Notes: generated from the sequence alone by a model not told the origin. A stretch of 64,000 bases of DNA from an uncultured Muribaculaceae bacterium (GCA_910584125.1 CAJTXU010000016.1:4141-68140); one strand, 5' to 3'; shown: positions 16,345 through 26,389, counted from the stretch's first letter. Made by a program: numbers and translations.

Positions 16345-17730
16345 TTATTTGTTTTTGATGATCTGGGCCATGAACTCGGCCTCGCACACCACTTTCTCGC
16401 CGACGAACGAATAGCCCTTCACCATGGCGCATCCGCGGCGGATCTCGGTGGTGAGCGAGACGTTCATCAGCAGCGTGTTGCCCGGCACGACCTTCTGGCG
16501 GAACTTGACGTTGTCGATTTTCAGGAAGTAAGTCGAATACTTCTCGGGCTCCTCGAGGAAGTTGAGCACGAGCACGCCGGCGGCCTGCGCCATTGCCTCG
16601 ACCTGCAGCACGCCGGGCATCACCGGCTCCTGGGGGAAGTGGCCCTGGAAGAAGGGCTCGTTGACCGTGACGTTCTTGACGGCCACGATGTGCTTCTTGT
16701 CGATCTCGATCACCTTGTCGATCAGCAGGAAGGGATAGCGGTGCGGAATGAGGTTTCGGATGCCGTTGATGTCGATGATGGGCGCGAGGTTGGGGTTGTA
16801 GACCGGGGCCTGGATCTCGGTGTGCTTCACCTCGTGGCGCACCATGCGGGTGAACTTGTTGTTGACGGTGTGGCCCGGGCGGATGGCCACCACCCTGCCC
16901 TTGACGGGACGTCCGATCAGGGCGAGGTCGCCGATGAGGTCCATGAGCTTGTGGCGCGCGGGCTCGTTGTCCCATGCCAGCGGCTTCGGATTGATGTAGC
17001 CGATCTTGTTGATCTTCATGTGGGGCACGTTGACGATATCGCAGATATGGTCGATGCGCTCCTGCGAGATGGGCTCGTCGTAGATCACGATGGCGTTGTC
17101 GAGGTCGCCTCCCTTGATGAGGTTGGCGTCAAGCAGCTGCTCGATCTCGCGCACGAAGACGAACGTGCGGGCGTTGGCCACCTCCTGACGGAACTCGGCC
17201 AGGTCGTCGAGCACGGCGAACTGGTTGGGGAGCACCGACGAATTGTATTCCACCATGCACTCGACGCTGAAACCGTCGTCGGGATAGATGGTGAGCGTCG
17301 AGCCGGTCTCCTCGTCGCGGAACTGCGTCTTCTCCTTTATGATATAGAAATCCTTGTCGGCGTTCTGCTCGACGACTCCGACGCGCTCGATGCCGTTGAC
17401 GAACTCGATGGCGCTGCCGTCGAGGATGGGGAGCTCGGGGCCGTTGACGTCGATGATGCAGTTGTCGATTCCGGCCGCGTAGAGGGCGGCCATGGCGTGC
17501 TCGATGGTGCTCACCACGTCGCCCTTGCGGTTGCCGATCACGGTGCCGCGGCGTGTGTCGACCACATTCTCGGCTATCGCGTCGATCACGGGCTCGCCCT
17601 CGAGGTCGATGCGGCGGAACTTGTATCCGGTATTCTCCGGTGCGGGTTTGAACTCGGCGTCGATATGGAGGCCCGAATGGAGCCCCTTGCCGCTCACCTT
17701 GAACGAATCCTTTAAGGTCAGTTGCTTCAT
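16345..17730 (-). CDS. lpxC/fabZ: Bifunctional UDP-3-O-acyl-GlcNAc deacetylase / 3-hydroxyacyl-ACP dehydratase
   Basis: A 461-residue fusion. Residues 1-305 are LpxC: the zinc-binding His is in TIEHAMAAL, more metal/catalytic residues are in [14 protein letters not shown] and the GHTVNN segment. Residues 315-461 are Fab[13 protein letters not shown] leads into the catalytic His in [12 protein letters not shown] and the paired Glu in QVEAMAQ. The fusion joins the committed step of lipid A synthesis to the dehydratase that competes for the same hydroxyacyl-ACP pool, and it is characteristic of Bacteroidota. It is encoded between lpxD (19 bp) and lpxA (13 bp). Confidence 0.97.
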   Translation of the reverse strand: MKQLTLKDSFKVSGKGLHSGLHIDAEFKPAPENTGYKFRRIDLEGEPVIDAIAENVVDTRRGTVIGNRKGDVVSTIEHAMAALYAAGIDNCIIDVNGPELPILDGSAIEFVNGIERVGVVEQNADKDFYIIKEKTQFRDEETGSTLTIYPDDGFSVECMVEYNSSVLPNQFAVLDDLAEFRQEVANARTFVFVREIEQLLDANLIKGGDLDNAIVIYDEPISQERIDHICDIVNVPHMKINKIGYINPKPLAWDNEPARHKLMDLIGDLALIGRPVKGRVVAIRPGHTVNNKFTRMVRHEVKHTEIQAPVYNPNLAPIIDINGIRNLIPHRYPFLLIDKVIEIDKKHIVAVKNVTVNEPFFQGHFPQEPVMPGVLQVEAMAQAAGVLVLNFLEEPEKYSTYFLKIDNVKFRQKVVPGNTLLMNVSLTTEIRRGCAMVKGYSFVGEKVVCEAEFMAQIIKNK

Positions 17731-17749
17731 GTCTATGTTGCTGTGAGGT

Positions 17750-18745
17750 TTATTTCTTGTTGAAGAGTTCGGCGAGGCGGCCGAGATAGACCTGAGTCCT
17801 TGCGAACTTGGCGGCGTCGACGGCCGGGTATCCGATGCGGCGCTTGTCGTCGCCGACGTTGTTGGGGATTCCTGACTGGGCGCCGAACTCGTTGCGGTCG
17901 CCCACGCGGATGTGCCCCGCGAAACCGCACTGTCCGCCGACGCGGTTGTACGACCCGATGCGTGTCGAGCCTGCCACGCCTGTCTGGGCGGCGAAGACGT
18001 TGTTCTCGCCGAGCTCGACGTTGTGGGCTATCTGGATGAGGTTGTCGAGCTTCGTGCCGCGGCCGATGCGGGTCGAGCCGAACGTGGCGCGGTCGACGGT
18101 GGTGTTGGCTCCGATCTCGACGTCCTCCTCGAGCACGACGTTGCCGATCTGCGCGATCTTCTCGAACGATCCGTCGGCCTTGGGGGCGAACCCGAAACCG
18201 TCGGCACCGATCACGGCCCCGCTGTGGATGATGCATCTGTCGCCTATCACGCAGCCCTCGTAGATGCGGACTCCGGCCCGGATCACGACGTCGTCGCCAA
18301 GCGTCACGCCGTCGCCGACGTATGCCTGGGGATATATCATCACGTTGCGGCCGAGCCTGACGCCGCGGCCCACGTATGCGAACGCCCCGATGTAGGCCCC
18401 TTCGGGCACCTCGACACCCTCGGCTATGAAGCAGGGCTGCTCGACGCCCACTGGTCGCGGACGCTGCGCCTGGAAGGCGGCGAGAAGGTCGGCCAGCGCC
18501 ACATACGGGTCGTCGACGCGCACCAGCGTCACCGACGAGCCCTCGGGCCGCGCGATCGTGCGGTCAACGAGAAGCACCGACGCCTTTGTCTCGTCTATGA
18601 AATGTGCATACTTGGGGTTGGCTATGAACGAGATTTGGCCGGGCTCAGCCTCCTCTATCTTGGCGAAACCGGTGATTTCTATATTTTCGTCACCCTCCAC
18701 TGTGCCTCCCACCATGGAGGCTATCATAAGCGGGGTTACTTTCAT
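17750..18745 (-). CDS. lpxD: UDP-3-O-(3-hydroxyacyl)glucosamine N-acyltransferase
   Basis: A 331-residue protein. The N-terminal uridine-binding domain (about 1-100) is followed by a hexapeptide-repeat beta-helix (about 105-300); the catalytic His lies in [12 protein letters not shown] and the GADGFGFAP loop is diagnostic. It adds the second acyl chain in lipid A synthesis. The start at [14 protein letters not shown] (18745) is preferred, because the longer frame adds 29 Arg/Pro-rich residues absent from the family. It is the first gene of the lpx operon, with a full promoter at 18844-18875. Confidence 0.95.
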   Translation of the reverse strand: MKVTPLMIASMVGGTVEGDENIEITGFAKIEEAEPGQISFIANPKYAHFIDETKASVLLVDRTIARPEGSSVTLVRVDDPYVALADLLAAFQAQRPRPVGVEQPCFIAEGVEVPEGAYIGAFAYVGRGVRLGRNVMIYPQAYVGDGVTLGDDVVIRAGVRIYEGCVIGDRCIIHSGAVIGADGFGFAPKADGSFEKIAQIGNVVLEEDVEIGANTTVDRATFGSTRIGRGTKLDNLIQIAHNVELGENNVFAAQTGVAGSTRIGSYNRVGGQCGFAGHIRVGDRNEFGAQSGIPNNVGDDKRRIGYPAVDAAKFARTQVYLGRLAELFNKK

Positions 18746-18843
18746 CTCTGTTTTCGTGTTTTTATTCGGGTTCTGGTTCGGGCGCGGCCGACGACGACAC
18801 GCGGAGCGGAGCCCCACGGGACGTTCGGCCACACATTATCGTG

Positions 18844-18875
18844 CAAAATTATAAATTTTTCGCGACATAATCAAA
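18844..18875 (-). promoter_or_regulatory. Promoter of the lpxD operon
   Basis: On the minus strand TTTG (18872-18875), 20 bp spacer, TAATTTTG (18844-18851). The leader before lpxD is about 90 nt. Confidence 0.8.
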
Positions 18876-18999
18876 TTTAGACACCCATCATAGGTCAAAA
18901 CTGCTACAAAACATCAAAAATCGCCCCGGACGCACAGCTCGAAACGGGATGCCGAAGAAAAATAAGGTGAAAAGTAGGGATAAGTTCCGAAAAATTTAG

Positions 19000-19007
19000 T
19001 AAATTTG
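19000..19007 (+). promoter_or_regulatory. -7 promoter box of the methylmalonyl-CoA operon
   Basis: TAAATTTG lies 113 bp before mce. No good -33 box is at the standard distance. The leader of about 105 nt is A-rich near the start codon. Confidence 0.5.
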
Positions 19008-19119
19008 CGTCAAAATGAGAAATAGTGCCTCCGGCAGTGGCCGCCGACAGACGCGCGACAGGCCGACGGCACGCGAAAAAATCAAAAACAGAAAGCAATA
19101 ACCTAAAACTAACACATCA

Positions 19120-19539
19120 ATGAAAATTTCACACATTGAGCACATCGGCATCGCAGTGCCGAATCTCGAAGAGGCTATCAAGTATTACGAGAACGTACTG
19201 GGTCTCAAATGCTACAAGCAGGAAGTCGTGGAAGACCAGAAGGTGACCACCGCCTTCTTCAAGGTCGGCGACACGAAGATCGAGCTTCTGGAGGCCACGA
19301 GCCCGGAGAGCACGATCGCCAAGTTCATCGAGAAGAACGGCGGCCGCGGCGGCATGCACCATATGGCGTTCGCAGTCGAGGACGGCGTGGCCAACGCTCT
19401 GGCCGAGGTACAGGAGAAGGGTGTCCGCGTCATCGACAAGGCGCCGCGCAAAGGAGCCGACGGCCTCCACATCGCCTTCCTCCACCCGAAGTCGACCGAA
19501 GCGGTTCTGACCGAGCTCTGCGAGGATCCCGAGAAGTAA
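19120..19539 (+). CDS. mce: Methylmalonyl-CoA epimerase
   Basis: A 139-residue vicinal-oxygen-chelate protein with two beta-alpha-beta-beta-beta halves. Metal ligands are visible as His in HIEHIGIAVPN, Glu in KIELLEA, His in GGMHHMAFAVED and a Glu near the C-terminus. It interconverts (R)- and (S)-methylmalonyl-CoA, connecting the mutase product with the decarboxylase encoded just downstream. First gene of a five-gene operon; mmdA follows after 73 bp, in which a short GC-rich inverted repeat (ggcggcgcgccaagcgccgc, 19558-19577) lies. Confidence 0.95.
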   Translation: MKISHIEHIGIAVPNLEEAIKYYENVLGLKCYKQEVVEDQKVTTAFFKVGDTKIELLEATSPESTIAKFIEKNGGRGGMHHMAFAVEDGVANALAEVQEKGVRVIDKAPRKGADGLHIAFLHPKSTEAVLTELCEDPEK

Positions 19540-19612
19540 AACATTCATGAAGCCGGGCGGCGGCGCGCCAAGCGCCGCGCGTCCGGCTCAACCCATTCTA
19601 ATATAATAAAAA

Positions 19613-21166
19613 ATGAGCAAACAGGAAGAGAAAATCAACGAGTTGATCGAAAAGCGCGCCCAGGCACGTCTCGGCGGCGGAGAGAAGGCTATCGAGAAAC
19701 AGCACGCGCGCGGCAAGTACACAGCTCGCGAGCGCATCGCCATGCTGCTTGACGAAGGCAGCTTCGAGGAACTCGACATGTTCGTGACACACCGCTGCAC
19801 GAATTTCGGCCAGGACAAGAAGCACATACTCGGCGACGGCGTCGTGACGGGATTCGGCACGATCGAGGGCCGTCTGGTATACGTGTTCGCGCAGGACTTC
19901 ACGGTGTTCGGCGGCTCGCTGTCTGAGACGATGTCGCTCAAGATCTGCAAGGTGATGGATCTCGCCATGAAGATGGGAGCGCCAGTGATCGGTCTTAACG
20001 ACTCGGGCGGCGCGCGCATCCAGGAGGGCATCAACGCCCTCGCCGGATATTCCGAGATATTCCAGCGCAACATCCTGGCCTCGGGTGTGATTCCCCAGAT
20101 CTCGGCCATCATGGGCCCCTGCGCCGGCGGCGCCGTCTACAGCCCAGCGCTGACCGACTTCACCATCATGACCAAGGGCCTGAGCTACATGTTCCTCACC
20201 GGCCCGTCGGTGGTCAAGACCGTCACCGGCGAGGACGTCAGCCAGGAGCAGCTCGGCGGCGCTTCGGTACACTCCACCAAGAGCGGCGTGACGCACTTCG
20301 CGGCCGAGAACGAGGAGGAGACGCTGCAGCTGATCCGCAAGCTCATGAGCTACATCCCCCAGAACAATCTCGAGGAGACTCCGCTCGTTGACTGCAAGGA
20401 CCCCATCGACCGTCTCGAAGACAAGCTCAACGACATCATCCCCGACAACCCGAAGCAGAGCTACGACATGTACGAGGTGATCGGCGCCGTGGTCGACAAC
20501 GGCGAGTTCCTCGAGGTGTCGAAAGACTATGCCAAGAACATCATCATAGGTTTCGCGCGCTTCAACGGCCAGGCCGTGGGCATCGTGGCCAACCAGCCCA
20601 AGGTGCTCGCCGGCGTTCTCGACTCGAACGCCTCGCGCAAGGGCGCTCGCTTCGTGCGCTTCTGCGACGCCTTCAACATTCCGCTGGTGACGCTCGTTGA
20701 CGTACCGGGCTTCCTGCCCGGCACGGGTCAGGAATACAACGGCGTGATCCTGCACGGCGCCAAGCTGCTCTACGCCTACGGCGAGGCCACGGTGCCCAAG
20801 GTGACGGTGACGCTGCGCAAGAGCTATGGCGGCAGCCACATCGTGATGAGCTGCAAGCAGCTGCGCGGCGATATGAACTACGCATGGCCTTCGGCCGAGA
20901 TCGCCGTGATGGGCGCCGAGGGCGCCGTCGGCGTGCTCTACGCCAAGGACGCCAAGAACTCCGATGACCCCAAGGCCTTCATCAAGGCCAAGGAAGACGA
21001 GTACCGCGACCTCTTCGCCAACCCCTACCAGGCGGCCAAGTACGGCTACATCGACGACGTCATCGAGCCGCGCAACACCCGCTTCCGTGTGATCAAGGCC
21101 CTCAACATGCTCGCCACCAAGAAGGTGACCAACCCGGCCAAGAAACACGGCAACATTCCTCTGTAA
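19613..21166 (+). CDS. mmdA: Methylmalonyl-CoA decarboxylase alpha subunit (carboxyltransferase)
   Basis: A 517-residue biotin-dependent carboxyltransferase of the propionyl-CoA carboxylase beta/MmdA family. Oxyanion-hole and CoA-binding segments are visible: [27 protein letters not shown] in the N-terminal half, and [15 protein letters not shown] in the C-terminal half. It transfers the carboxyl group of methylmalonyl-CoA to biotin on the carrier protein, releasing propionyl-CoA. Neighbouring genes encode the gamma/delta-like, biotin-carrier and Na+-pumping beta subunits and no biotin carboxylase is present, so the decarboxylase direction is strongly favoured over propionyl-CoA carboxylase. 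Confidence 0.95.
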   Translation: MSKQEEKINELIEKRAQARLGGGEKAIEKQHARGKYTARERIAMLLDEGSFEELDMFVTHRCTNFGQDKKHILGDGVVTGFGTIEGRLVYVFAQDFTVFGGSLSETMSLKICKVMDLAMKMGAPVIGLNDSGGARIQEGINALAGYSEIFQRNILASGVIPQISAIMGPCAGGAVYSPALTDFTIMTKGLSYMFLTGPSVVKTVTGEDVSQEQLGGASVHSTKSGVTHFAAENEEETLQLIRKLMSYIPQNNLEETPLVDCKDPIDRLEDKLNDIIPDNPKQSYDMYEVIGAVVDNGEFLEVSKDYAKNIIIGFARFNGQAVGIVANQPKVLAGVLDSNASRKGARFVRFCDAFNIPLVTLVDVPGFLPGTGQEYNGVILHGAKLLYAYGEATVPKVTVTLRKSYGGSHIVMSCKQLRGDMNYAWPSAEIAVMGAEGAVGVLYAKDAKNSDDPKAFIKAKEDEYRDLFANPYQAAKYGYIDDVIEPRNTRFRVIKALNMLATKKVTNPAKKHGNIPL

Positions 21167-21186
21167 ATATCCCTCACACGTTCAAA

Positions 21187-21822
21187 ATGCGAAAATCTAT
21201 AATTTTGAGCGCGGCGCTAAGCATGGCGCTGCTCGCCGGGGCGCAGTCCCCGGCGGGCACGCCTGACTCTCCGCAGGGCGAGCCGGCCGGTCAGACGGTG
21301 GTGATCGCCGTCGACGAGGTCGTCGTGCCGAAGCAGCCCGAGCAGAGCGCCGGGCAAACCAACGTGCCGCAGAGCGAGCTGACACGCAAGATGCTGCAGG
21401 CCGAGAAAGCCCGCAACGCGGCCGAGAACGACAAGTACGGCGGAGCCATCACGATCATAGCCATGTGCATCGTGCTCTCGGCGCTCGTCATCCTGAGCGT
21501 GCTCTTCCTCGTGTTCGGCAAGATATCGTCGGCCGTGCAGAAGAGCCGCAAGCGCAAGGCCCACGGAGTCGACCACTCGACGGCCGAAGACCACCACGAC
21601 GAACTCGACTCGGGCGAGGTCATCGCCGCCATCAGCATGGCGCTCGCCGAGCATCAGGGCCAGGGCCACGACATGGAGGACACCATCCTCACCATCAAGC
21701 GCATGCGCAAGGCTTACTCGCCGTGGAACTCGAAGATCTACAACATGCGCCACGTCCCCGAGAGCCCAAAGGCGGAATTCCGACCCGAACAGAAAGCCCC
21801 GCACAAGGCGGGCGCCAGATAG
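21187..21822 (+). CDS. OadG-like small membrane subunit of Na+-pumping decarboxylase
   Basis: A 211-residue protein with an N-terminal signal-like segment (about 1-20), a Pro/Gln-rich periplasmic linker, one transmembrane helix (about 93-118, ITIIAMCIVLSALVILSVLF) and a charged cytosolic tail. This matches the OadG/MmdD-type assembly subunit, which links the carboxyltransferase to the membrane. The C-terminal motif EVIAAISMALAEHQ is typical of Bacteroidota homologues. Identification relies on topology and on the position between mmdA (21 bp) and the biotin carrier gene (62 bp). Confidence 0.88.
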   Translation: MRKSIILSAALSMALLAGAQSPAGTPDSPQGEPAGQTVVIAVDEVVVPKQPEQSAGQTNVPQSELTRKMLQAEKARNAAENDKYGGAITIIAMCIVLSALVILSVLFLVFGKISSAVQKSRKRKAHGVDHSTAEDHHDELDSGEVIAAISMALAEHQGQGHDMEDTILTIKRMRKAYSPWNSKIYNMRHVPESPKAEFRPEQKAPHKAGAR

Positions 21823-21883
21823 ACGCCGACCGTCAGCGACATAGGTCACATCAATAACATTACCCAACTTCCGACAGCAGAAT

Positions 21884-22324
21884 ATGAAAGAATATAAATA
21901 TAAGATCAACGGCATGAAGTTCACCGTGGCCGTCGGCGACATCGCCGACAACGAGGTCACAGTCGAGGTGAACGGAGTGCCCTACAAGGTAGAGCTTGAC
22001 CGCAAGGCGCCCCAGAAGCCGGCGCTCAGCCAGTCGGGCTATACCAACAACGGCAACAACACCGCCCAGCCCACCACCAAGCCGAGCCCCGTCAAGATCG
22101 ACCGAGGCAACGCCGAGGCAGTCAAGAGCCCCCTGCCGGGCACGGTGCAGAGCATCACCGTCAAGGTCGGCGACACTGTCCGCACCGGCGACAAGGTCGG
22201 AGTGCTCGAAGCAATGAAAATGGAAAATGACATCCGCACCACGCGAGAGGGCGTCGTGAAGGAGATTCTCGTCTCCGTAGGCGACACCGTGCTCGAAGGC
22301 ACGGACCTTATCATAATCGAGTGA
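21884..22324 (+). CDS. Biotin carboxyl carrier subunit of methylmalonyl-CoA decarboxylase
   Basis: A 146-residue protein. The C-terminal 75 residues are a biotinyl domain with the EAMKMEND biotinylation motif (the Lys between two Met residues), preceded by a typical LPGTVQSITVKVGD strand. The N-terminal part is a small domain plus a flexible linker rich in Gly, Asn, Thr and Pro (about 50-75) that lets biotin swing between the carboxyltransferase and the membrane pump. It needs biotinylation by BirA, not encoded here. Confidence 0.95.
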   Translation: MKEYKYKINGMKFTVAVGDIADNEVTVEVNGVPYKVELDRKAPQKPALSQSGYTNNGNNTAQPTTKPSPVKIDRGNAEAVKSPLPGTVQSITVKVGDTVRTGDKVGVLEAMKMENDIRTTREGVVKEILVSVGDTVLEGTDLIIIE

Positions 22325-22352
22325 TATCGGTCTTCATCTAACAGCGACAGTC

Positions 22353-23522
22353 ATGATATTACTCGGAGACTACAGTTTCGGCGGCTTCATGTCGCAGACC
22401 CTCCAGGATTTCTGGAAATTCACCGGATTCTACAACTGCGAGTGGGAGAATCTGGTGATGATTGCGGTGGGCATGTTTTTCGTCTGGCTCGCCATCAAGA
22501 AGAATTTCGAGCCCCTGCTGCTCGTGCCGATCGGCTTCGGCATGCTGATAGGCAACATCCCTTTCCAGGCCGGAATGGAGATCGGCATCTACGAGGAGGG
22601 CTCGGTGCTCAACATCCTCTACAACGGCGTTGAGCGCGGCTGGTACCCGCCGCTCATATTCCTGGGCATCGGGGCGATGACCGACTTCTCGGCTCTGCTC
22701 GCCAACCCCAAGCTGATGATCATCGGAGCCTGCGCGCAGTTCGGCATCTTCGGAGCCTACATGCTGGCCCTGCTCTGCGGCTTCGACCCGCTGTCGGCGG
22801 GCTGTGTGGCCATCATCGGCGGCGCCGACGGCCCTACGGCCATCTTCACCACTTCGAAGCTCAACCCCAACCTGCTCGGCGCCGTGGCCGTGTCGGCCTA
22901 CTCCTACATGGCCCTCATCCCGCTGATCCAGCCCCCGCTGATGCGCCTCTTCACCACCAAGAGCGAGCGCCTCATCAAGATGAAGCCCGCGCGCGTCGTG
23001 AGCCAGACCGAGAAGATCATCTTCCCGGTGGTGGGTGTCGTGCTCACTTGCTTCGTCGTGCCCTCGGCCATACCTCTGCTCGGCATGCTCTTCTTCGGCA
23101 ACCTGCTGCGCGAGAGCGGCGTCACGACCCGCCTGGCCAAGACAGCCAGCAACGCCATGACCGACATCATCACCATCCTGCTCGGTCTCACCGTGGGAGC
23201 CTCGACCCAGGCCGACAAGTTCCTCACTTTCGACACACTCATCATCTTCGGCCTCGGTTTCCTGGCGTTCATCATAGCCTCGAGCGCCGGCGTGCTCTCG
23301 GTGAAGCTCTTCAACCTCTTCCTGCGTCCCGGCAAGAAGATCAATCCCCTCATCGGCAACGCAGGCGTGTCGGCCGTGCCCATGGCCGCCCGCATCTCAA
23401 ACAACCTCGGCCTCGAATACGACCCGTCGAACTACCTGCTCATGCACGCCATGGGCCCGAACGTGGCCGGCGTGATCGGCTCGGCCGTGGCCGCCGGCGT
23501 ACTGCTCAGCTTCCTCGGCTGA
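22353..23522 (+). CDS. Na+-translocating decarboxylase beta subunit
   Basis: A 389-residue protein of the OadB/MmdB/GcdB family with about nine to eleven membrane segments. The conserved GGADGPTAIFTTSKLNP motif carries the Asp essential for Na+ transport and carboxybiotin decarboxylation, and the C-terminal GNAGVSAVPMAAR segment is also family-invariant. It couples decarboxylation of carboxybiotin to Na+ export, giving energy from succinate-to-propionate fermentation. It completes the operon mce-mmdA-oadG-bccP-beta and is followed by a strong hairpin. Confidence 0.96.
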   Translation: MILLGDYSFGGFMSQTLQDFWKFTGFYNCEWENLVMIAVGMFFVWLAIKKNFEPLLLVPIGFGMLIGNIPFQAGMEIGIYEEGSVLNILYNGVERGWYPPLIFLGIGAMTDFSALLANPKLMIIGACAQFGIFGAYMLALLCGFDPLSAGCVAIIGGADGPTAIFTTSKLNPNLLGAVAVSAYSYMALIPLIQPPLMRLFTTKSERLIKMKPARVVSQTEKIIFPVVGVVLTCFVVPSAIPLLGMLFFGNLLRESGVTTRLAKTASNAMTDIITILLGLTVGASTQADKFLTFDTLIIFGLGFLAFIIASSAGVLSVKLFNLFLRPGKKINPLIGNAGVSAVPMAARISNNLGLEYDPSNYLLMHAMGPNVAGVIGSAVAAGVLLSFLG

Positions 23523-23550
23523 CGCCCCGCGCCGATTCCCGACCCCAAGA

Positions 23551-23587
23551 CAGAATCCCGGGCACCGACAGGCGCACCGGGATTCTG
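23551..23587 (+). terminator. Terminator of the methylmalonyl-CoA decarboxylase operon
   Basis: cagaatcccgg and its exact complement ccgggattctg enclose a 15-nt loop, 28 bp after the last stop codon. Confidence 0.75.
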
Positions 23588-23807
23588 CTCTTCAAATCGG
23601 AGGCGCCGAGAAAAAAAACGAAAATCGCGCCCGAAATAGCGTCGTGAGCGCAAACATATGCACGATGTTTTTTGTTAACAATAGTGAAATACCGAGTGGC
23701 TGTAGATGGCCGGCGGACATCGCATCGCGATATCGCGGCTCCATTCTCTCTTCTACTTTGCATATTCGCATAGCGTACTGACCGCCACTTGCTCAGATAT
23801 AACCTCC

Positions 23808-24218
23808 ATGATAACAGAAGCAGTCATAAAAGATATATACAAGAGCTACAACAAGCCCTGCAAGGACGAGGCCGAGCTCAATCTCCCCTACTTCATCAGG
23901 CTTCTGAACCCCAACCATCAGATCCGGGTCGAGGGCGACGAGGTGGTGGTCGGCAACATCGAGGAGTTCAGCCCGTTCAAGAGGTTTCTCAAGCGGGGTC
24001 TCTATGCGGTGCTCGAGTTTGACCGCAACGTGGCTTTCGTATTCCAGTCGCACATACTCTTCTTCAATAAGAAGGAGCCCAAGATGTCGGTCCATTTCAG
24101 GCCTCCCGAAAGCAAGAAGCCGTCGCTGTGGGAACGTCTCTTCGGGCATGGCGATGATGATGACGACGACTTCGATATGGATATGGACATGGATGCGGAT
24201 GATTCCCGTAAGTCCTGA
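23808..24218 (+). CDS. Small conserved protein of unknown function
   Basis: Not recognised. From the ATG at 23808 (MITEAVIKDIYKSYNK) the protein has 136 residues; the open frame extends 34 codons further upstream, but that part is low-complexity and lacks conserved character. It is a soluble alpha/beta protein ending in a highly acidic tail (six consecutive Asp residues, then alternating Asp and Met), a composition often found in proteins that contact basic partners. It is a single-gene unit between two hairpin terminators (23551-23587 and 24254-24299). Confidence 0.7.
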   Translation: MITEAVIKDIYKSYNKPCKDEAELNLPYFIRLLNPNHQIRVEGDEVVVGNIEEFSPFKRFLKRGLYAVLEFDRNVAFVFQSHILFFNKKEPKMSVHFRPPESKKPSLWERLFGHGDDDDDDFDMDMDMDADDSRKS

Positions 24219-24253
24219 CAAGGGGAAACACTGATTGCCGCCCGAACGGACGG

Positions 24254-24299
24254 CGACACAACGGCCCGGCTGCCAGATGGCGGCCGGGCCGTTGTGTCG
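24254..24299. terminator. Bidirectional terminator between convergent genes
   Basis: cgacacaacggcccggc (24254-24270) pairs exactly with 24283-24299 around a 12-nt loop. It lies between stops at 24218 (+) and 24322 (-). Confidence 0.8.
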
Positions 24300-24321
24300 T
24301 GTCGTCGTCAGACGTTGCCCG

Positions 24322-24870
24322 TCAGGGATTGAGGTTCATTATGTCGAAACCGTTGTCGAGTTCCTCGTCGTTGAACGCGCGCTCGTCGATGGGCTCGATG
24401 TCGATGTCCTCGAGGATGGCCGAGGCCTTCGTGTCGACCTTGCGGTCGAAGTCGTTCATGTCGATGAACTGCTCGGGAGCCTTGCCCCTCTTCAACGTGC
24501 AGATGGGCTCGATGAGGCTACGCGAGGGAATCATCTCCTTGAGCTCCATGAAGAACGAGCGCTCGGTCATGTAGTCGAACACGAACGAAATCTTCTGGCC
24601 TTCGTCTTCTATAAGCTCGCTGAGAGGGGTGCTCTCCATCAGCCAGAGGTCCTGGTCGCTCGAGAGGGTGCCCATGTCCTCGAGCGTGATCTCGTCTTCA
24701 CGCTCCCAGTCGTCGTTGCATAAGAAAAAAGAGTCAAGCTCGTCCTTGGTGTAGTTGACGCTCTCGAGAATCGCGTTGCGCAGCTGCAGGAACGTGTTCT
24801 CGGAGTCGATTTCGATTTCGCGGCTGAAGTTGCTCACCTCGTCGCTCACAAGTTTAAACCTATATACCAT
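24322..24870 (-). CDS. pRiA4b ORF-3-like / IS1096 TnpR-type passenger-family protein
   Basis: A 182-residue acidic cytosolic protein. The start (MVYRFKLVSDE) followed by R.I.I....TF.QL...I.......D.D....F.L matches the N-terminal pattern of the plasmid pRiA4b ORF-3 family (PF07929), whose members in Bacteroidota are single-copy chromosomal genes despite the mobile-element name. Function is unknown. The TnpR wording in databases should not be taken as recombinase activity: no Ser or Tyr recombinase motif is present. It lies downstream of serine palmitoyltransferase, separated by that gene's terminator. Confidence 0.7.
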   Translation of the reverse strand: MVYRFKLVSDEVSNFSREIEIDSENTFLQLRNAILESVNYTKDELDSFFLCNDDWEREDEITLEDMGTLSSDQDLWLMESTPLSELIEDEGQKISFVFDYMTERSFFMELKEMIPSRSLIEPICTLKRGKAPEQFIDMNDFDRKVDTKASAILEDIDIEPIDERAFNDEELDNGFDIMNLNP

Positions 24871-25013
24871 TTTTAATCTTGATGAATTTTAGAACCTGTA
24901 TTTGAATTTTAGCCATTATTCCCACCGCATTTTCAGCTGCGGGAAATTATCTGCGAATTTAATATGCTTTCCTAATATGTGCAATAGCTGAGGCAAAAAA
25001 GTTTCAAAAAAAT

Positions 25014-25040
25014 AGGCGGAATCCGTTTGGATCCGCCCAT
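25014..25040 (-). terminator. Terminator of serine palmitoyltransferase gene
   Basis: On the minus strand gggcggatcc, AAAC loop and ggattccgcc form a stem with one bulge, followed by TATTTTTTT. Confidence 0.7.
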
Positions 25041-25068
25041 AATGGGTTGTTTGCCGTCGGCAGGGGGG

Positions 25069-26259
25069 TTATTTCTTGAGGAGGTCGTATTTTTTGAAGA
25101 CTTTCTCGATGGCGTGGAGCGAGCGTTCCACCTGCTCGCGGGTGTGCGTCGCCATGAGCGAGTAGCGGATCAGCGTGTCGTGCGGAGCCACGGCCGGGGT
25201 CACGACGGGGTTGACGAACACGCCCTCGTCGAGCAGGTCGCGGGTGACGTGGAATGTCTTGTAGTCGTCGCGGATGAAGAGCGGGATGATCGGGGTCGAT
25301 GTGTTGCCGATCTCGCAGCCCATGGCGCGGAAGTTGTCGAGGGCGAAGTGGGTGATCTCCCAGAGGTGCTGCTGACGCTCGGGCTCGGCCAGGATGATGT
25401 CGAGGGCGGCATTGACGGCGGCCGTCGAGGCGGGCGTGATCGACGCCGTGAAGATATACGAGCGCGAGTGGTGGCGCAGGTAGTTGGTGATCACCTTGTC
25501 GGTGGCGATGAAACCGCCGAGCGAGGCGAGCGACTTGGAGAACGTGCCCATGATGAGGTCAACGTCGTCCTGCACGCCGAAGTGGAAGCACGTGCCCCGG
25601 CCGCCCTCGCCGAACACTCCGAGGCCGTGGGCCTCGTCGACCATCACGGCGGCGTTGTATTGCTTGGCCAGACGCGTGATCTCGGGCAGGTTGGCCACGT
25701 CGCCCTCCATCGAGAAGACGCCGTCGGTCACGATGAGCTTCACCTTGTCGGGGTCGCACTTGCGCAGCTGGGCCTCGAGCGACGCCATGTCGTTGTGGCG
25801 GTATTTCAGATAGTTCGAGAACGAGAGGCGGCGCCCCTCGATGATCGAGGCATGGTCCTGCTCGTCGATGATCACGTAGTCTTCACGACCCGTGAGCGTC
25901 GAGACGACTCCGAGGTTCACTCCGAAACCGGTGGAATAGAGCATCGCGTCTTCCTTGCCGACATAATCGGCCAGACGCGCCTCCAGATCCTTGTGGATGG
26001 TCAGCGTGCCGTTGAGGAACGGGCTTCCGGCCAGACCGGTGCCGTATTTGCGGGTTGCCTCGACAGCGGCTTCTATCACCTTGGGATGGTTGGTGAGTCC
26101 CATATAGCTGTTTGATCCGAACATCAGGACCTTCCTGCCGTTCATCATGACTTCGGTGTCCTGCTCGCTCGATATGGCTCTGAAATAAGGGTAGACGCCG
26201 GCTGCCTTCGCTTTCTGCGGGGCATCGTAGGCTGATAGCTTCTGTTGTAAAGGCTTCAT
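25069..26259 (-). CDS. spt: Serine palmitoyltransferase (alpha-oxoamine synthase)
   Basis: A 396-residue PLP enzyme of the alpha-oxoamine synthase family. Visible are GTGLAGSPFLNGTLTIH (substrate and cofactor loop), DEQDHASIIEGRR, the VDEAHGLGVFG segment with the PLP-ring Asp, and the Schiff-base Lys in GTFSKSLASLGG. Glycine C-acetyltransferase and BioF share the fold; overall similarity to the Bacteroides sphingolipid enzyme (AAGVYPYFRAI start, LSFSNYLKYRHNDM) favours condensation of serine with palmitoyl-CoA. The product feeds sphingolipids of the cell envelope. It is a single-gene unit with promoter box at 26390-26397 and a leader of about 120 nt that folds into two hairpins. Confidence 0.85.
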   Translation of the reverse strand: MKPLQQKLSAYDAPQKAKAAGVYPYFRAISSEQDTEVMMNGRKVLMFGSNSYMGLTNHPKVIEAAVEATRKYGTGLAGSPFLNGTLTIHKDLEARLADYVGKEDAMLYSTGFGVNLGVVSTLTGREDYVIIDEQDHASIIEGRRLSFSNYLKYRHNDMASLEAQLRKCDPDKVKLIVTDGVFSMEGDVANLPEITRLAKQYNAAVMVDEAHGLGVFGEGGRGTCFHFGVQDDVDLIMGTFSKSLASLGGFIATDKVITNYLRHHSRSYIFTASITPASTAAVNAALDIILAEPERQQHLWEITHFALDNFRAMGCEIGNTSTPIIPLFIRDDYKTFHVTRDLLDEGVFVNPVVTPAVAPHDTLIRYSLMATHTREQVERSLHAIEKVFKKYDLLKK

Positions 26260-26389
26260 ATTTTAAGACATTCGTTTTTGGGTGCCGCTTCCGCGGACAC
26301 ACGTCCGCGAGGCCCGCGTGGGCCAGGCGCAGTCAATCCGGGGAACCGCCGCAGGCAGATTCATGCCTTGACCTCTCCGAATCAGAATG

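Noticed and set aside
19558..19577. Terminator between mce and mmdA
   Set aside because: The GC-rich inverted repeat has no T tract and the genes belong to one pathway; more likely an intercistronic RNA stem.
24322..24870. TnpR resolvase suggested by the database family name
   Set aside because: No serine- or tyrosine-recombinase catalytic motif is present; the name derives from a passenger gene of a mobile element.
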